Source: Odiellus spinosus
Lineage: Eukaryota; Arthropoda; Arachnida; Opiliones; Phalangiidae
Reading direction: 5' to 3'
Assembly: GCA_963920705.1 (NCBI GenBank)
Contig: OY987225.1
Coordinates: 2,616,501-2,680,500 of the forward strand
Length of the DNA stretch: 64,000 nt
The notes under the pieces were generated by a model. It was given only the letters and a program-made list of their open reading frames with translations. It was not told the origin of the DNA and did no database searches. The position numbers and the translations under genes were made by a program. Positions 31,722-44,900 of this stretch are shown here, piece by piece (positions within the stretch are counted from its first letter, which is position 1; the number at the start of each line of letters is the position of its first letter).

Positions 31722-33578
31722 GTCTATTAATTTCTTCAAATGAGTCATTCATAGTAATTAAGTTTTATCAAAGGTCTATCACTTAATTCTATAAAATTAA
31801 ACATTGCCCCCTAGCTTAATACTATAAGCAAAGATTTTGATTCAAGACGCAGTCGGTGTAGATGGTGAAATCGGAAGCTACACTTTTAGAGAAATTCTGG
31901 AGTTTGAAGGGAAAACGATATAGCCAAGCGCGGCCCGCCTAAATCCCGTCCCTCTCTCACGACTTAAAATATCAAGGGAGAGTCCAAACCACTGGAGCCA
32001 GACAGGGGTGATGGTTTTTTGGCTAATTTAAGACGATAATATTGGTTTTAATACCCAAGTTGAACAAATATAATTGAGTCAAATCGGTGATCAAATCACT
32101 TTTTAAATTAGTTTCTTTGATTAAAATTAATGGAATTTGACAAAGCCAACTTTTCTCTAAAATCAAGAAACCCAAATCCCTGCAGATATGTAATTAAAAA
32201 AGAAAGGCAGCTAAACTTTTCAGATATTAATCCTTTTTGTGTCATGTAATTGACAGATGTTTAAAGGAGTAAGTTAATATTACAAAGTACGCTATCTCGT
32301 AGAAATGATTATTACCTTGAAGAAGCACTTTCAATATATTAATTGCCAACTGCTAAATGAGCTATAGCAGTCAAAAGTCCTAGATGGCTGCAAAATGAAA
32401 AAACTTAATGAGTTTCACACGATTTCCAATCTCTGCCAAAACCAATTGATAATTTCCAATCCCTGCCAAAGTCAACCCCTGTAACTCCATATTCTAATTT
32501 CTAAAGCAATTCTATCAATTAAAAAAAATCCAAAATATCGAAGCCAGCAGTTCGTGTAAATAAACTTAACCATTTTTTAAATTCTCTTTCTAAAAATGTT
32601 TCCCACAAACCCCCCCCCCCCCTATATATAATTATGGTATAATTTAACTCCAATTACAAAGTTACTACATTGTTTAAAAATATATACTTCGGCATCTACT
32701 TTCTTTGATATTGAATTTGGAGAACTTATGGAATTCGCACTTCCCAAATCAGTCTTTATTATTTCGCATAAACAGTTTTAGTGGCCATAATAGTTACTAG
32801 AACTCAAAAGTTTTACGTCTGTACTCTTGTCGACTCCGGTAACTCGTCACTCTGACAGTGACTGATTGTCCAAGAGTAACAATCCAAAGTTCCCACTATG
32901 TGTAGGCCAGTATTGAAATTGTGAAGGTTCACTCAAAACCTTTACAAAAATTGTTTTTTTATATATTTTCACGTGGAAATAGTAGTTTTTTTAAGCACAT
33001 AGACAAGTGTGTAAAATTTCAAAAGGATCTGCCGACCCATGGTCGCATGCCTAGGTGAAACCACATGGAATGTGTTAGTTTTGGTTTCCAAATGCGTTGA
33101 TTGAAGCTATGGGTTTTTTATTTTTTCTTCCAATTCCACCAACTCCATTCTGAAAATATAAATGCCAATGCTAACAAAACTCCAACTAAATTCAGCAATA
33201 ACCCAGTCCCACCCAACTCCAGAATTAAATATAGTAAAATTTCCACTCCCTTCGGACTCTCGTTCATTTCAGAGACAGTAATCCCATAGCCACGCAACGC
33301 CAATTTTTTTTATTTTTATCCCCAACTCCAACTCCTCCTAAAAGTGAGAGGGTCCCTCGGCTTTTATGAGGGATTGGAGCTCTCAAGTTATTGCCAAGGG
33401 TTCTTTTCTCAAGGGAGGATGAAGTGGAAGATAGTGTTTTATCGCTTCTACCAGTAAAAATAAGACTTTACTTTCAAAATTGTGCAAAAAAATTGGAATA
33501 AGATTAAGATTTTTGCATTCAATGAAAAGGATGACCTCCGACTAATCTCTCTGATTCTCCCCACCATTTATAAAATAA
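31722..33578. other. Intergenic sequence, nothing coding recognised
   Basis: A C-run lies near 32610-32622. 32960-33066 is an inverted copy of 23449-23560. Frames at 33101-33303 on both strands overlap each other and show no motif. Confidence 0.45.
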
Positions 33579-33768
33579 CCCTTACCGAAAAACGTTAGTC
33601 TGATGTAAAGAGGTCCTCAAGAACGCTAAAAAGGTCTTGGGGAAGTCTTTAAGATCTCCCCAAGAATTCTTGACATAATGGAAGACTTCCCTAAGACCTC
33701 TAAAGACTACAGAAGGCACCCGAAAGACTTCCCCAAGACCTCTTAAGACTAATTTTTTTTGGTAAGGG
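33579..33768. mobile_element. MITE of the CCCTTACC / minisatellite family, copy 1
   Basis: Ends CCCTTACCG and GGTAAGGG; inner words TTAGTCTGATGTAAAGAGG and CCCCAAGACCTCTTAAGACT. Six copies lie in the window (33579, 36302, 47032, 57040, 61661, 63098), differing in number of internal 42-bp units. Confidence 0.85.
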
Positions 33769-34710
33769 CCCCTATTCACGTTGTTGAATTAACAACGAGA
33801 TTTGGCCATGGCAAGTGTTGCGCTGATTTTTCTAAGCCAAAGGTGAGGCATTATTTTGATTAGTCATAGGTTCGCCTTTTAATTGAATGCCAAAATCAGA
33901 TTTGCGATTTCTTTGCACAATTCAAAGACACTTTCTGAATGTTTTAGTATGCAAACGTGGCTTATTAAGATAGCTTCATGTATATCTATTTGAAACATGA
34001 TGGGGAGAATATAATGAGACCTAGGCCTATTTTAGCTGTTTAAGATATGAGAGTAGAAAAGAGAATGAGTACGATTCAGGGTAATCAGTCTGACGATACC
34101 TCAGGTAGCAGTCGCCGTATTCGGCGACCACGTGCACAAGGGCTGATTAAAAACAAAACTTTTTAGGAAGCGGGGTATTCTATGCTGGAATCTGGTCTTA
34201 TTAAGTTAGCAACGCTTATACACATCAAAAATGACAGACTTAAAAAAAAAAAAAAATACAAATTACGGATTATTAATAACAATAGATGATATTATAAAAG
34301 AAGTTGTGGTTGCGACGTCTTGTTCAAATGTTGCTAACTACGTCACGAAATCACGTGAGCAGAGAAAATTTCAGCCCCACTTATCGTGGCCGATTGACCA
34401 CCCCTGGAGCGTGTGCACGGTCACTCTTTTGTTAAGTTTTAAAAGGTTTATTGTCTCAACAACGGTACTGCTACAGGTGTTCGCTGACTACAAAAGCGTT
34501 AAAAGATAAGAAAATCAGTGAAAGTGGTCACCACTACTAAGGGAAGCTTCTTTGAACCTATAACAAAAGAGCGACCGTGCACTGGATATAGAAAAAATAA
34601 GCTTAAGAAATGCTCATTGCTCACGAGCGCGATTATGTAGCTGATGACGTCGACAGCAACATGCCATAAGTAAGCCCCTCCTCTTTTATAATATCATCTA
34701 TTGGTTTTGT
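33769..34710. other. Non-coding sequence with an inverted repeat
   Basis: AATAGATGATATTATAAAAG (about 34281) recurs inverted at about 34683-34701, just before the MITE at 34711, so an older palindromic element probably spans 34220-34710 and beyond. The 92-codon frame at 34231 lies across this and has no motif. Confidence 0.5.
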
Positions 34711-35046
34711 CAGAAGCCGATGAAACCCTCCTTTGAAGTCTACTACTCCTATGTTCCATATAGCGCTCCTCTCTGTATGGGTAAAATTCCGAATTTTACG
34801 AGTTAGAAGGGGTCCTACTTCATCCCCCCTGTCTACGGAAAATTGGAAATTCTCTCTCTCCACAAACGACGACGTTTTTGGACGAACTCCAAGGCTGCTA
34901 GAGATATTCGCTCGCCGAACTCCCGCTCCGAAAACATCTACCGTTAGGAGGCGTACGAATCGCGCCTTTTGAGAATAACCCATACAGAGAGGGGTAGACA
35001 AGACCCGGGAGTAATAGACTTCAAAGGAGGGTTTCATCGGCTTCTG
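34711..35046. mobile_element. Palindromic MITE with CAGAAGCCGATGAAACC ends, copy 2
   Basis: 336 bp, inverted ends CAGAAGCCGATGAAACCCTC / complement, flanked by TTTTGT on both sides (6 bases). Copy 1 at 7578 has a 7-base duplication. Overlapping frames on both strands are not genes. Confidence 0.92.
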
Positions 35047-35454
35047 TTTTGTGGCATAATTGTATGCATAATATATTAAAATGACTGCAATTTCTCTTAC
35101 TTTCAGTTCTTTCTTCGTTAAACGGTTATAATCTCAAAATCATAATAATTAAATAAGACCACGTGGAAATAATTTGAAACTAGTCTCGCAATAATACTCT
35201 GAACTTGAAAAAATATAATTCAAATATAAATGGAGTTTGTAACGTATAGCACATACAGCTTTGCATGTTGATTTTAGCGTTCCACACAGACAAATATACC
35301 TAGATAATTATAAATTTCGATAAGATTATATTTTTACCTGGTAGACGAATTAAGGAAATATATAAAACTATAGTGTTTCTTTTATTATGTAAGAGCTCAA
35401 ACATATTACGAAATTTTTTTAATCAAAATGTTTTTTTTTTGATTTTTAATATAG
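35047..35454. promoter_or_regulatory. Region upstream of CLUH
   Basis: AT-rich and non-coding. A TATA-like word occurs at about 35359-35367, and a T-rich tract ending in ATAG at 35451-35454 could be the 3' splice site of an untranslated first intron. No promoter can be proven from sequence. Confidence 0.3.
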
Positions 35455-35530
35455 CTTCTGAACTTGACTTTTCGGATTCCTGGCATTATCATCTAAAACA
35501 AAACTAAGCGGACGAAAGTGACACGGTGAA
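35455..35530 (+). other. CLUH: Putative CLUH 5' untranslated sequence
   Basis: Between a plausible acceptor (T-rich tract, ATAG) and the ATG at 35531. The context before the ATG, ACGGTGAA, is only moderately favourable. Extent is a guess. Confidence 0.4.
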
Positions 35531-35923
35531 ATGCCAGCGGCTGTAGTTTCCTGCGAAGGAGTTCTGAACAATGGAGATGCAAACCTGCCTAACGCCCCTA
35601 ACGGTAGCTCAGCCTGTGATAATAGTCCTGAGCAATATGGGAAGATTCAAGTAATATCTAGCGCCACCCCCAAGATTAGTGATATTAGTGCCTTGCCAAA
35701 TAGTGAAACGAAAGATTGGAAAGTGAAAGCGGAGACTGTTAGCAGTGACAATGGTAATATAGATGAAAAGAGCAAAAACGAGATGGAAAATGAAAATGAA
35801 GAATCAAAAGATAGCAAGAATGATGACGCAAATTGCATGTCTGAGCAAGAATACGCTCTCTTCCACGATACAGGCTTCACTGTTCAAGTTGCTGCACCTG
35901 GACTTGAACCCTTTGAAATTCAG
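35531..35923 (+). CDS. CLUH: CLUH coding exon 1 (residues 1-131)
   Basis: Starts [11 protein letters not shown] and ends at EPFEIQ with CAG|GTAAAG, phase 0. Residues 60-105 are rich in E, D, N, S and K. Conservation with other CLUH proteins begins at about FTVQVAAPG. The ATG is the first in this open frame; an upstream start cannot be excluded because the frame is read only from here. Confidence 0.92.
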
Positions 35924-38900
35924 GTAAAGTTGTTCCACTAAGAGGCGAATGAAGCCAACAATTGATTATTTTTCTATTCTACTGCAACGGTGGGATTATG
36001 TCTACGGGAATTCCTAAACAAAATATATAGCTGCGTTCTTCCTAAAACTTTGTAAAATGTTCGATCCATCCAGATAAAGCTTCTCCAGGGTACGCTCACT
36101 GAATTAGTGTACTGATCTATCAGATGGACTTACCTTCCCAATAAACCCTTTATTACAAATAAAAAAAAATACTAAAAATTAACAAAAAGGAATAAATAAA
36201 ACAAAAAATATTGAAATATCTTGACCGGATGGCAGTAGGAATAAAATTCAGATCGGAACTCATTTAAATTTCTAATATTCTATGGACATAAAGAAATACA
36301 GCCCTTGCCGAAAAAATTTAGTCTGATCTGAAGAGGTCCTGAAGAACGCTACAAAAGTCTTAAGGAAGTCTTTAAGACTTCTACAAGACTTGTTGACATA
36401 ATGAAAGGCTTCCCCAAGACACCCGAAAGACTTCCCCAAGACCTCTTAAGACTAAATTTTTTTTGGTAAGGGAACAATGAATCTCACTTAAGGAGAAACT
36501 CGAATCCTATAGTTATATTAAACAATGCAATATTTACGAATAAAAGCATTCCTCATTTTAAGCTTTGAGCAAATTGACATTCTCCCTGGTCCAGACCTAA
36601 GTCGTTTTAGTCCAGTGTTCATCCATCTTCCTTTTCCCTAAACCATGTTTCCAACTATCTGGCAATTGGAAGAGAAGAGACCAATTTCAGCAGCTGGAAC
36701 AGATGGTTTAAGATAGCAAATGATGACTGGATGGGAGACACGTCTAGTTCTTCTTCTCGAACTCTGAGAAAACTGCTTGCTGAATGACACCATAGAGACT
36801 TTTAATATAGGGAGTAGAAACTCCTGCCTTTGGCAAGGCAAAACGAGATGTAGCTCCCCAAGCAACCTTTGCCAATGCTAATAACTGGCCGGGCCAACTT
36901 CCGGTCACATGACATCACCCCGCGTTAGAGGAAAGCTATACCGGAAATCGACCCGGCCTTTTACAACGGTTGTTTTGAGCTACATCTTCGCCTCAACTTT
37001 CCACTCCCTATATTAAAAGTCTCTATGATGACATCACCCATTTTTATGGCAAATTTTTTGGATGTTTTTCAAAAATACGTTAAGTGTTTTTAATAAATAA
37101 AATAAATTTACAATTAAAAAATTAAAACTCTAATTAGTTACAGACCATGCCTGTTAGCCAATCATTATATTACTTGGTTTTTGTTGCCAAAAGGTTTGCT
37201 TAACTTTTTTCGGCTCCCAACCTTTGTTTGTTCACAAAAACCTTGTGCTTGCTTAAATCATGTTTTCAATACTGAGTGTCGAGGCTCATTACGATTGAGA
37301 AAAACCAAATTCATCTGACATTCATTTTTTAGTGGTTGCTTAGACTCAAGGTGCCACTCTTATGGCTAAAAAATCACACGCCATAGGTTGTTTTACAAGC
37401 GATTATGCAATATGTTGCGAGGCTAAAAGCGTGACAAAGCTAGATCATGTCAAAGATATTTAATTTTGCGAAGAAATTGGTAGTGCCCTTGAGTGGTTGT
37501 TGAGTTCAGAGATTGTCCTTGGATACTTCGCTACACAGTCTTTATTTTACTATCAGTATGGATAATTCCGCAGCTTTGTTTTAGTACAAACCAGAGCTCA
37601 TACAAACCTGTAATGCCTGGAAATATCAGGGATTTGGAATGTTGACAAAAAGTCAGGAAAATTTCAAGGAATGACCACAATTCCTATTTATTTATAATTT
37701 TTTCAAACCTTCGTATTTGCGCATTTCCACTTCATGGTTTTCATTTAGATGATGACCAAAAACTGTTTGGTGTGCGTCAATTTGAAGGTATACTTCTACT
37801 TTACTAGTATAAACTTCGGTTTAATTATGAAAACATTACTAATTAAATATATAAATTTACAATTTATAAACTACATGTTGACAAACTGTTTAGTACTCCT
37901 ATAACATTCTGAACTGACGACCTCTCCAGTGACAATCCCCAAACATTCTACCGCCAAAAATGCCCCCTATTATACCTTGACCTATGTGCCCCTATTGATG
38001 TTAAAGTTCAAAGGTCACGATAACTACGAAAATATTTAATGTGATTGTATTCATAAACTACAAAAATGAAGTGAAAACACTTCATTGTTTAGTTTTAGAA
38101 TGAGAAATATAATAGATTTTAATATATGGGAAATAAATACGACCGAAATCAACGAAACAAGTTTAATCAACAATAAATTATTACAATATAATATCTTATA
38201 AGAAAACTCGGTTAGGAATAATCAAATAAGATAACATGGCCTAGTCTACAAAAATAGAGATTATTATTTTTTGGATATTTTGATAAGTGTCGTTCTCACC
38301 AACAAAATAAGATGGTTTTCACCCTGATATTAGTTATTATTATGAAGTTCCCTTATAATAACTTGGTATTTCAAACCTATTTTTTTTCCTATAGCTTCAG
38401 TAGTAATAGGGGATTATAAAAAAGATGAAGGGGGAAAAATTTAGAGGGGAAGGCACTATAAACTGTTTCGCCACCATATGTCGCCACGTAAAATTTTTCG
38501 TTTTCTCCTCCTTCAAAGTGGTATACCACGTGATCAGAGTAATTTCTGAGTATTTTACGGAGATTTTCTCAGCAGGGGTGCCAATTTACAATAAGGTTTC
38601 GAATCTAGATAGCAACCCGACGTCTTTCCACCACAGTGTGCAGCGCGTACAAAACTTACCCTATCCGTTATCCTTAAGAATGTTTTATTTATAGGGTTAT
38701 TGAGCGCCTCGCTTTACGCGCGCTGATCATCACGTTTGGTGAGCATTTGCCCGCACCTGGTTCACTCTCTGTAGTTCAACTTAATTTGGCAGCGTTTATA
38801 AACCTACTCTTTCCTTCATCTCTAAGAATTGTTTACTTAGAAATGTGGGGAGCGTTATTATGAAGATGGTCCCCAATCTCCCGTTGTTACATTTGGGCGA

Positions 38901-41900
38901 TTTTCAAGTTGAAGTTGACTGATTTATTTAAGTTATCTGGCAGTTCTGAAAACACAAACACGTGACCTCGATCTTTTTTACAATCCCCTATTCTGTATTT
39001 CTATAGTTTCTGATAAATCTGTCAAATTTCCTATTTTCCTGTAATTTCTGTTGGGTTCTAAGTACGACCTTCTTGATCACACAAACGGTTCATGCGAAAT
39101 AGCTAATCATTGAGCCAAGGTTGAAACCATTAGCATATAAAAATATTTAAAATGAATTTAAGTATGGGTTGGATAATTAAGCGAGATCTGCACTTATATA
39201 GAATGTTTGGTATTTTTTTTTTGCTAACAATCGAATTTGATTATAGAAATGAATTGGGACAACGATATTTCAATGTGCGCAAGAATTTATTTTTTAAGTG
39301 ATAAAAACAATTATCACTTAAAAATAAATTCTTGCGCACATTGAAATATCGTTGTCCCAATTCATTTCTATAATAATTTTGCACAGAGACCAGTGAATCT
39401 TCCGTTATCAATCGAATTTGATACAATTTTGATGTTACGCAGGTCAGTTCGATGGAATTGGTTCAAGAGATTCTGCAGCTATTGATGGACAGGGAAGATA
39501 CTTGTCATAGAACTTGCTTTTCATTGCAATTAGATGGTGTTACCATGGATAACTTTGCTGAACTGAAAAACATAGAGGGTTTAAAAGATGGCTCTGTTAT
39601 TAAAGTTGTAGAAGGTGATTATAATTTAAATATTTTTGGTTTCTTACAGTACAATTACAATTTAAAATAGACGCGGCAAGTCCTTTTAACTTGCTTAACA
39701 AATATAGTTTTTTCTTTAAAGTTTGTGGGTCATTCCTTACAATTTCAGTATCAATGGCATCATTGATATAACCATTGGTCCACCATTTTTTTTTTTCAAG
39801 TTTAACCCACTGCTAAATGTGCTTACAAAACTAGGATTTCCAAGTTTTGAGCTTAAATGTTTAAGTTTTTGAATAATACCAGTTTATCCCCAACCCCCCC
39901 TCTTTTTGTAGTATGGTTCGATTTCAGTACTCCTTTACATAAAGTTGCCCTTATAAATAAGCTCTTAAAAAATACTTGGCAGACAAAAACAAACTTCTTG
40001 AAATTCCCATATTTCCAAATAATATATACAAAATTTTATGGGTTCCCCTAATTATGTTATATCAGAGGTATATAATAACCCCCTTCGGGGTGAAGTATGA
40101 AAGGTAGGCAAAATCGACGAACAACAAGTGCCCGGCGTAAATCGCGGCGGATCGACACACCGCTTTACTCCCAAAAAATAGTTACACCATTTTGAACCTC
40201 AATAAATTTTCCCTACGCACACTTCCGGAACTATTTTTGGTGTCATCTGCTATGGATGTTCAAACTTTAAACATAGGGCGGCGAAGTTAAAATTTGATAG
40301 TTTGATTAAAAACTTTGTTTATACAAAGACCATTTACTAGAGTAGCGACATTGAGAAGTCAAGCGCGAGCTAATGGGTTAGATAGTCAGCAGCGGGCTCT
40401 TGTTGTTCGTGATTTTTAGCATTGGTAGTATAGGGGGCTTTCATACTTCCCCCCGAAGGGGGTTATTATATACCTCTGGTTATATGTTGTTTTGTATTTG
40501 CTAAAATATTTTCAGAATCACAATCTTATAGAATAAATGATCTAGCTCTAGAAGCAGTGGCTGTTGGCAATGATATAAATAGTAGTATTGAGTTTGGCGG
40601 CACATGGCATGTGTCATCTCTCTTAGGGCATTACAGACAGTTAGTGTCCTTTTGCCTGAGCATCAATTTTAAAAGGAAATCATTTACCTCTGGAAAGGTT
40701 TCTAGTACCAAACCAACGTACCAGTCCTGCTGCTAAATATTGACCAACTGCCACGTCACAAAGTGAAATCTTGTGATCTGGCAATGAATTTGGACAAATA
40801 GTTCAAAAGGCGCAAGGATTCTTGCGCCTTTTGAACTATTTGTCCAAATTCATTGCCAGATCAGAAGTTGAGTTTTCGAGGATGGAACAAACTGTGATGG
40901 CTTCTATTACCCAATATTGTAGCTTTTGACAGTCTTGATTCAGAATGTTTTACAAGTTTAGGAATATAAATTAGATGGAAGGGATATTCTTATTGGCCCA
41001 CTTTGAAGAGCTGCACTGGTGTAAGAATCTGATTTTGCGTTGGCGATTGAAGGGAAGCAAGCAAAACTAGACGCCTGGCTGTTCTTCCAATCCCATTGCA
41101 AGGGCTTTTGCCATGGCCAAAGTCAGACTCATGTGCAATGATGGTGACGTCATTTGTCAAAATACTATGGAATGACCCATATCTTAACCTGATTAAAAAA
41201 ATTCCCAAGTTTTTCAAACTATTGAAAATAAAAACGTTTGCTTAAAATTGTTGAGCGCATTAAAGTGGCTCTGTTAGCACTCCTTACAAGTGCGCTTCTC
41301 TGCTACACAGTATATTTACATTGGTAATTAAAGAATTACCAAAGGCCCCATTGTTTACTGCCTTTATCGAGCCCTATTTGTTGCACAGAAGGAAGAGACT
41401 TTCACAGAGGGCCCGTCACTTGCTTTAAAAGTACCAAAAGTTAATAACATAGTTCAATAAGTTAAAAATCTAACAGTTTGATAGACGACTTGCAACTTGT
41501 TACTCTCGTTGTAATACCATAATGGAATTCTCTGTTATTAGTCGATGAAAAATTGGATATTACTAGAGAATTTTGGCGTGCATAGTAGTTCAAAAGTAGC
41601 CAAGGCTTAATCAAGCTAATAGTGAGTGCATTGACTGTTGCCGAATGGAATACTAAAGGCATCCACTCGACTTCAGGGTTGTAAATTTTTTATAGGTTTC
41701 TTAAAGTATGGAAAAACTAAATGCATTGTGATTTGGTATAAAATTGCATTTTTTACGATGCAATGAATGATTTTTTTAGACCCTTACACCGTAAGAGAGG
41801 CCAGAATACACGTGCGCCATGTCAGGGACTTGCTCAAGTCAGTTGATCTGGCTGATGCTTACAACGGAGTAGACTGCAATTCGCTTACTTTTCTTAACAT

Positions 41901-44900
41901 CATTACTCAAGGAGACATTATGGGTAAATCAGTTAAAAGAATTTCCCACATTTAATTTTAACATTTGGCTCTTAATTTTTATAATTCATTGACAGAGAAA
42001 AAGAAAGGTAGACCTGATTCTGTTGATTGCACACCTCCAGATTTCACTCTTCCCAACAGCAAAGAACGACCGCTTTTACCGCTGCTGCCGCAAGCCAAAG
42101 AACAAAAAGTAACCAAGCTATTTCTTCCCCTAATCTCTAACCAAGAATTTACTCATATTTGGGAATATACATAGCCTTGTTTGGAATACTTCCATAAGTC
42201 TCAAGAGTATAGTTATTTTCTTTATCAAACTGCTCTTTCATAATTATATTGTAATGGTTTCGATAGAATTCCTGATAGGGGTGGCCCAAATTGAAGTAGT
42301 TCAACACCTCAACCGAACATAAAAAATAAGCATTCGATCAGTTACCGATTAACTCAAAGATTCGTTATTGTTAAATACGATAATGAAAGGACACGATTGC
42401 ATACCAGATATAGATTTAAGAATTACCCAAGGAGATAAATTAAACAATCTAAAATTTATTTAATGATAATTACAATTGATTACATTCACTTACGAATTTA
42501 ACCATGGATATAATTAATATTAATCCTTGATCTGTATTAATTACCCCCCACCGATAAAAGAGCTTGTCGCTCCATCATTCTCCATTTACGTCCAGTAAGC
42601 GAAGTGATTGAAGTTATAATGTCGAGCGGAGAGTCGACCCTTTTATGGGGCATAAAAACAATTGGACAGGCTTTCACCATCGTGGAGGTAAAAAACCAAT
42701 CTAGAGTTGCTTACAAGGAGACTACCCGAGGTGTTTATCGACGATTTTGTCCAAAGTCTGCTATAATGTAGACCTATATAAGACATGAAAATCCCCAAAA
42801 GGAGACGACGCACTACCCATTAGTTTTGCCATGCCAACCGAAAACCTTTTTGGCCAGTTCAATCGAAAAAATCCCCATTGAAAAAAGCATGGAATTTTCT
42901 CGTTTCGAAATTGTGAAATGGGTAATATGGTTCATACCTAGGTTTTTGAAATATTTTATTCGATTTCACCCGTATAACAAGTTAGTCGTTTTATGCTAAT
43001 ATTGTAATTTTTCACAGGCCCCTGTGAAACCGAGAAAATCCCACGCTTTTTTCAATGGAGATTTTTTTTCGATTGAAATGGCCAAAAACTTTCTCGGTTG
43101 CCATGGCCAAACTAATGGGTAGTGTGTCGTCTCCTTTTGGTGATTTTCATATCTTGTATAGGTCTACATTATAGCAGACTTTGGACAAAATCGGCGATAA
43201 ACACCTTGGGTAGTCTCCTTGTTAGTTACGTGACTTTATTTTTTGACTGGAAGGATTCTACGGTTCTGGGTAGGCCTAAAACCGTTACAAAGTTCTTGTA
43301 CATGAATTTTGGTATTGATGAAAACTATTGTAGATCAGAGGGTACATAGACCCACATTTTTTTTTTCTTTTTTTGCTGTAGATTTAGTTTAATATTTAAA
43401 GCGTGACCATTTTAATTTTTCTCAGGGGCTCTCCGCTCTGAAAGTGCTGACAACAAGTGGTTGGAATCCTCCTCCAGGAACTAGGAAACTTCATGGTAAT
43501 TAAATTTTTTTATATTAACTTAACTCTTAAATAACCTAGTTAGTGCTTTAAAGGGCAGCTGGAATTTCGCAAAAATCTGACACTATCGAGCCACTTCGTA
43601 ACAAAACTTTATCAATAGGTTGATGCTCAGTAGTTTGCTATCCTTAATGGGAAGGGGATTAGGGAAATGAAGTTATTTCTTATTGATTCTGCTTTGCTTA
43701 ATAAAGTGAAAACCTACTGATTTGGCAATCCAAAGACCACCACATTTGGCTTAGTAAAAATCTTCGCAGCACACGTTCTGTATCGTGCTAAATATCGTTC
43801 TTTATTTTAATAATAAAATCGATAAAACCATCATTATTAAAGGGAGAATATCAAGTGATTTTTTTATCGATTCCTTATCGCTTAAATAGGCCACCAGTAA
43901 AAAGTTTATAAAACAAATATTGAACTAGAAATATATTTAAAACTCACTGTCAAAATAGGCTTAGCTGAATTCACAGAGATCCTAAATTGCCTCCGTGTAA
44001 GGTCTAGCAACGAATGAGCCAAGGCCCGGCGTACGCGCGAGATCTCCACGAGACTTGCAATCGCATTCGATTGATCGCTAGACCTTACACGAGAGGAAGT
44101 CAGGATCTCCATGAATCCCGCTAAGCCGATTTTTCGGGTAAGCATAAAATTTATTTCTAGTTTAATATTTGTTTGTAAATTTTTTAAATAGTGGATTAGA
44201 CCTATTTAAACAATAAGGAACTGTTAAAAAATCACTTGTTGTTAGGTTGCATCCTCCCTTTAAAAAAGGAAAGCATAATTTTATGCGTACTTTTGTATAT
44301 GGGGTGAAAGTGTTTTAAAATACGCATCCTAATTATGAAACTCTTATTTCTCTACAACCAATATAACCTCTTACTTTGTTTTGAGATAAAATTAGTACAG
44401 TTTGATGAAATATCGTTCTGTACTTGATGTCTTGGTATTGAAATTTACAGCTACACAAAGATATTTGATTCAGAAACTTTAGCTTGGTCTTGGCACTCCT
44501 TGCCCAGCTTATAATTGCCATAGCAGAATAAAAGATATTTCAAAGACGTATCAGACCCAACAATAGAAATCGTTAAAATAAATGAAATCCAATTGACTCC
44601 AGCAAGGAATATTAAGGAGAGATGGAATGGTGGCCACATTTTATAACGCGTGTCATTCAAACTCAGCTTCTGCTTCCAATTCACCCTTTTTTCTCCCCCT
44701 TGGCTGTTACTATATTTTCTAATATCCATCCTTTTTCGCGGATGTTACGTGTAACACTCGTGACTCCCCAATCCCACTCTTCCAAGAAAATCCGATATTA
44801 TGGAGGTGCAGCTAAGGTGCCTAGGACGTAGCCTGCTATAATTTGACGCGAGATGATTGAGGTATATGTCACATGAGTGCGCATCAAAAAAGCGCAGTTA

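Larger units (their letters stand above)
35924..39442 (+). other. CLUH: CLUH intron 1
   Basis: 3.5 kb with three MITEs (36302, 36791, 38407) and a fold-back hairpin at 39241. 37035-38406 shows no gene; 37620-37680 has words of the GTCAGGGAA repeat family. Confidence 0.85.
39615..41779 (+). other. CLUH: CLUH intron 2
   Basis: 2.2 kb containing a MITE (40063), a perfect hairpin (40775) and a minus-strand coding fragment (40990). 41218-41779 shows no supported feature. Confidence 0.85.

Noticed and set aside
34231-34509. 92-codon + strand gene
   Set aside because: Starts in an A-run and covers an inverted repeat; no motif.
35647-35880. Minus-strand frame over CLUH exon 1
   Set aside because: Antisense of the acidic CLUH N terminus; rich in S and F only because of that.
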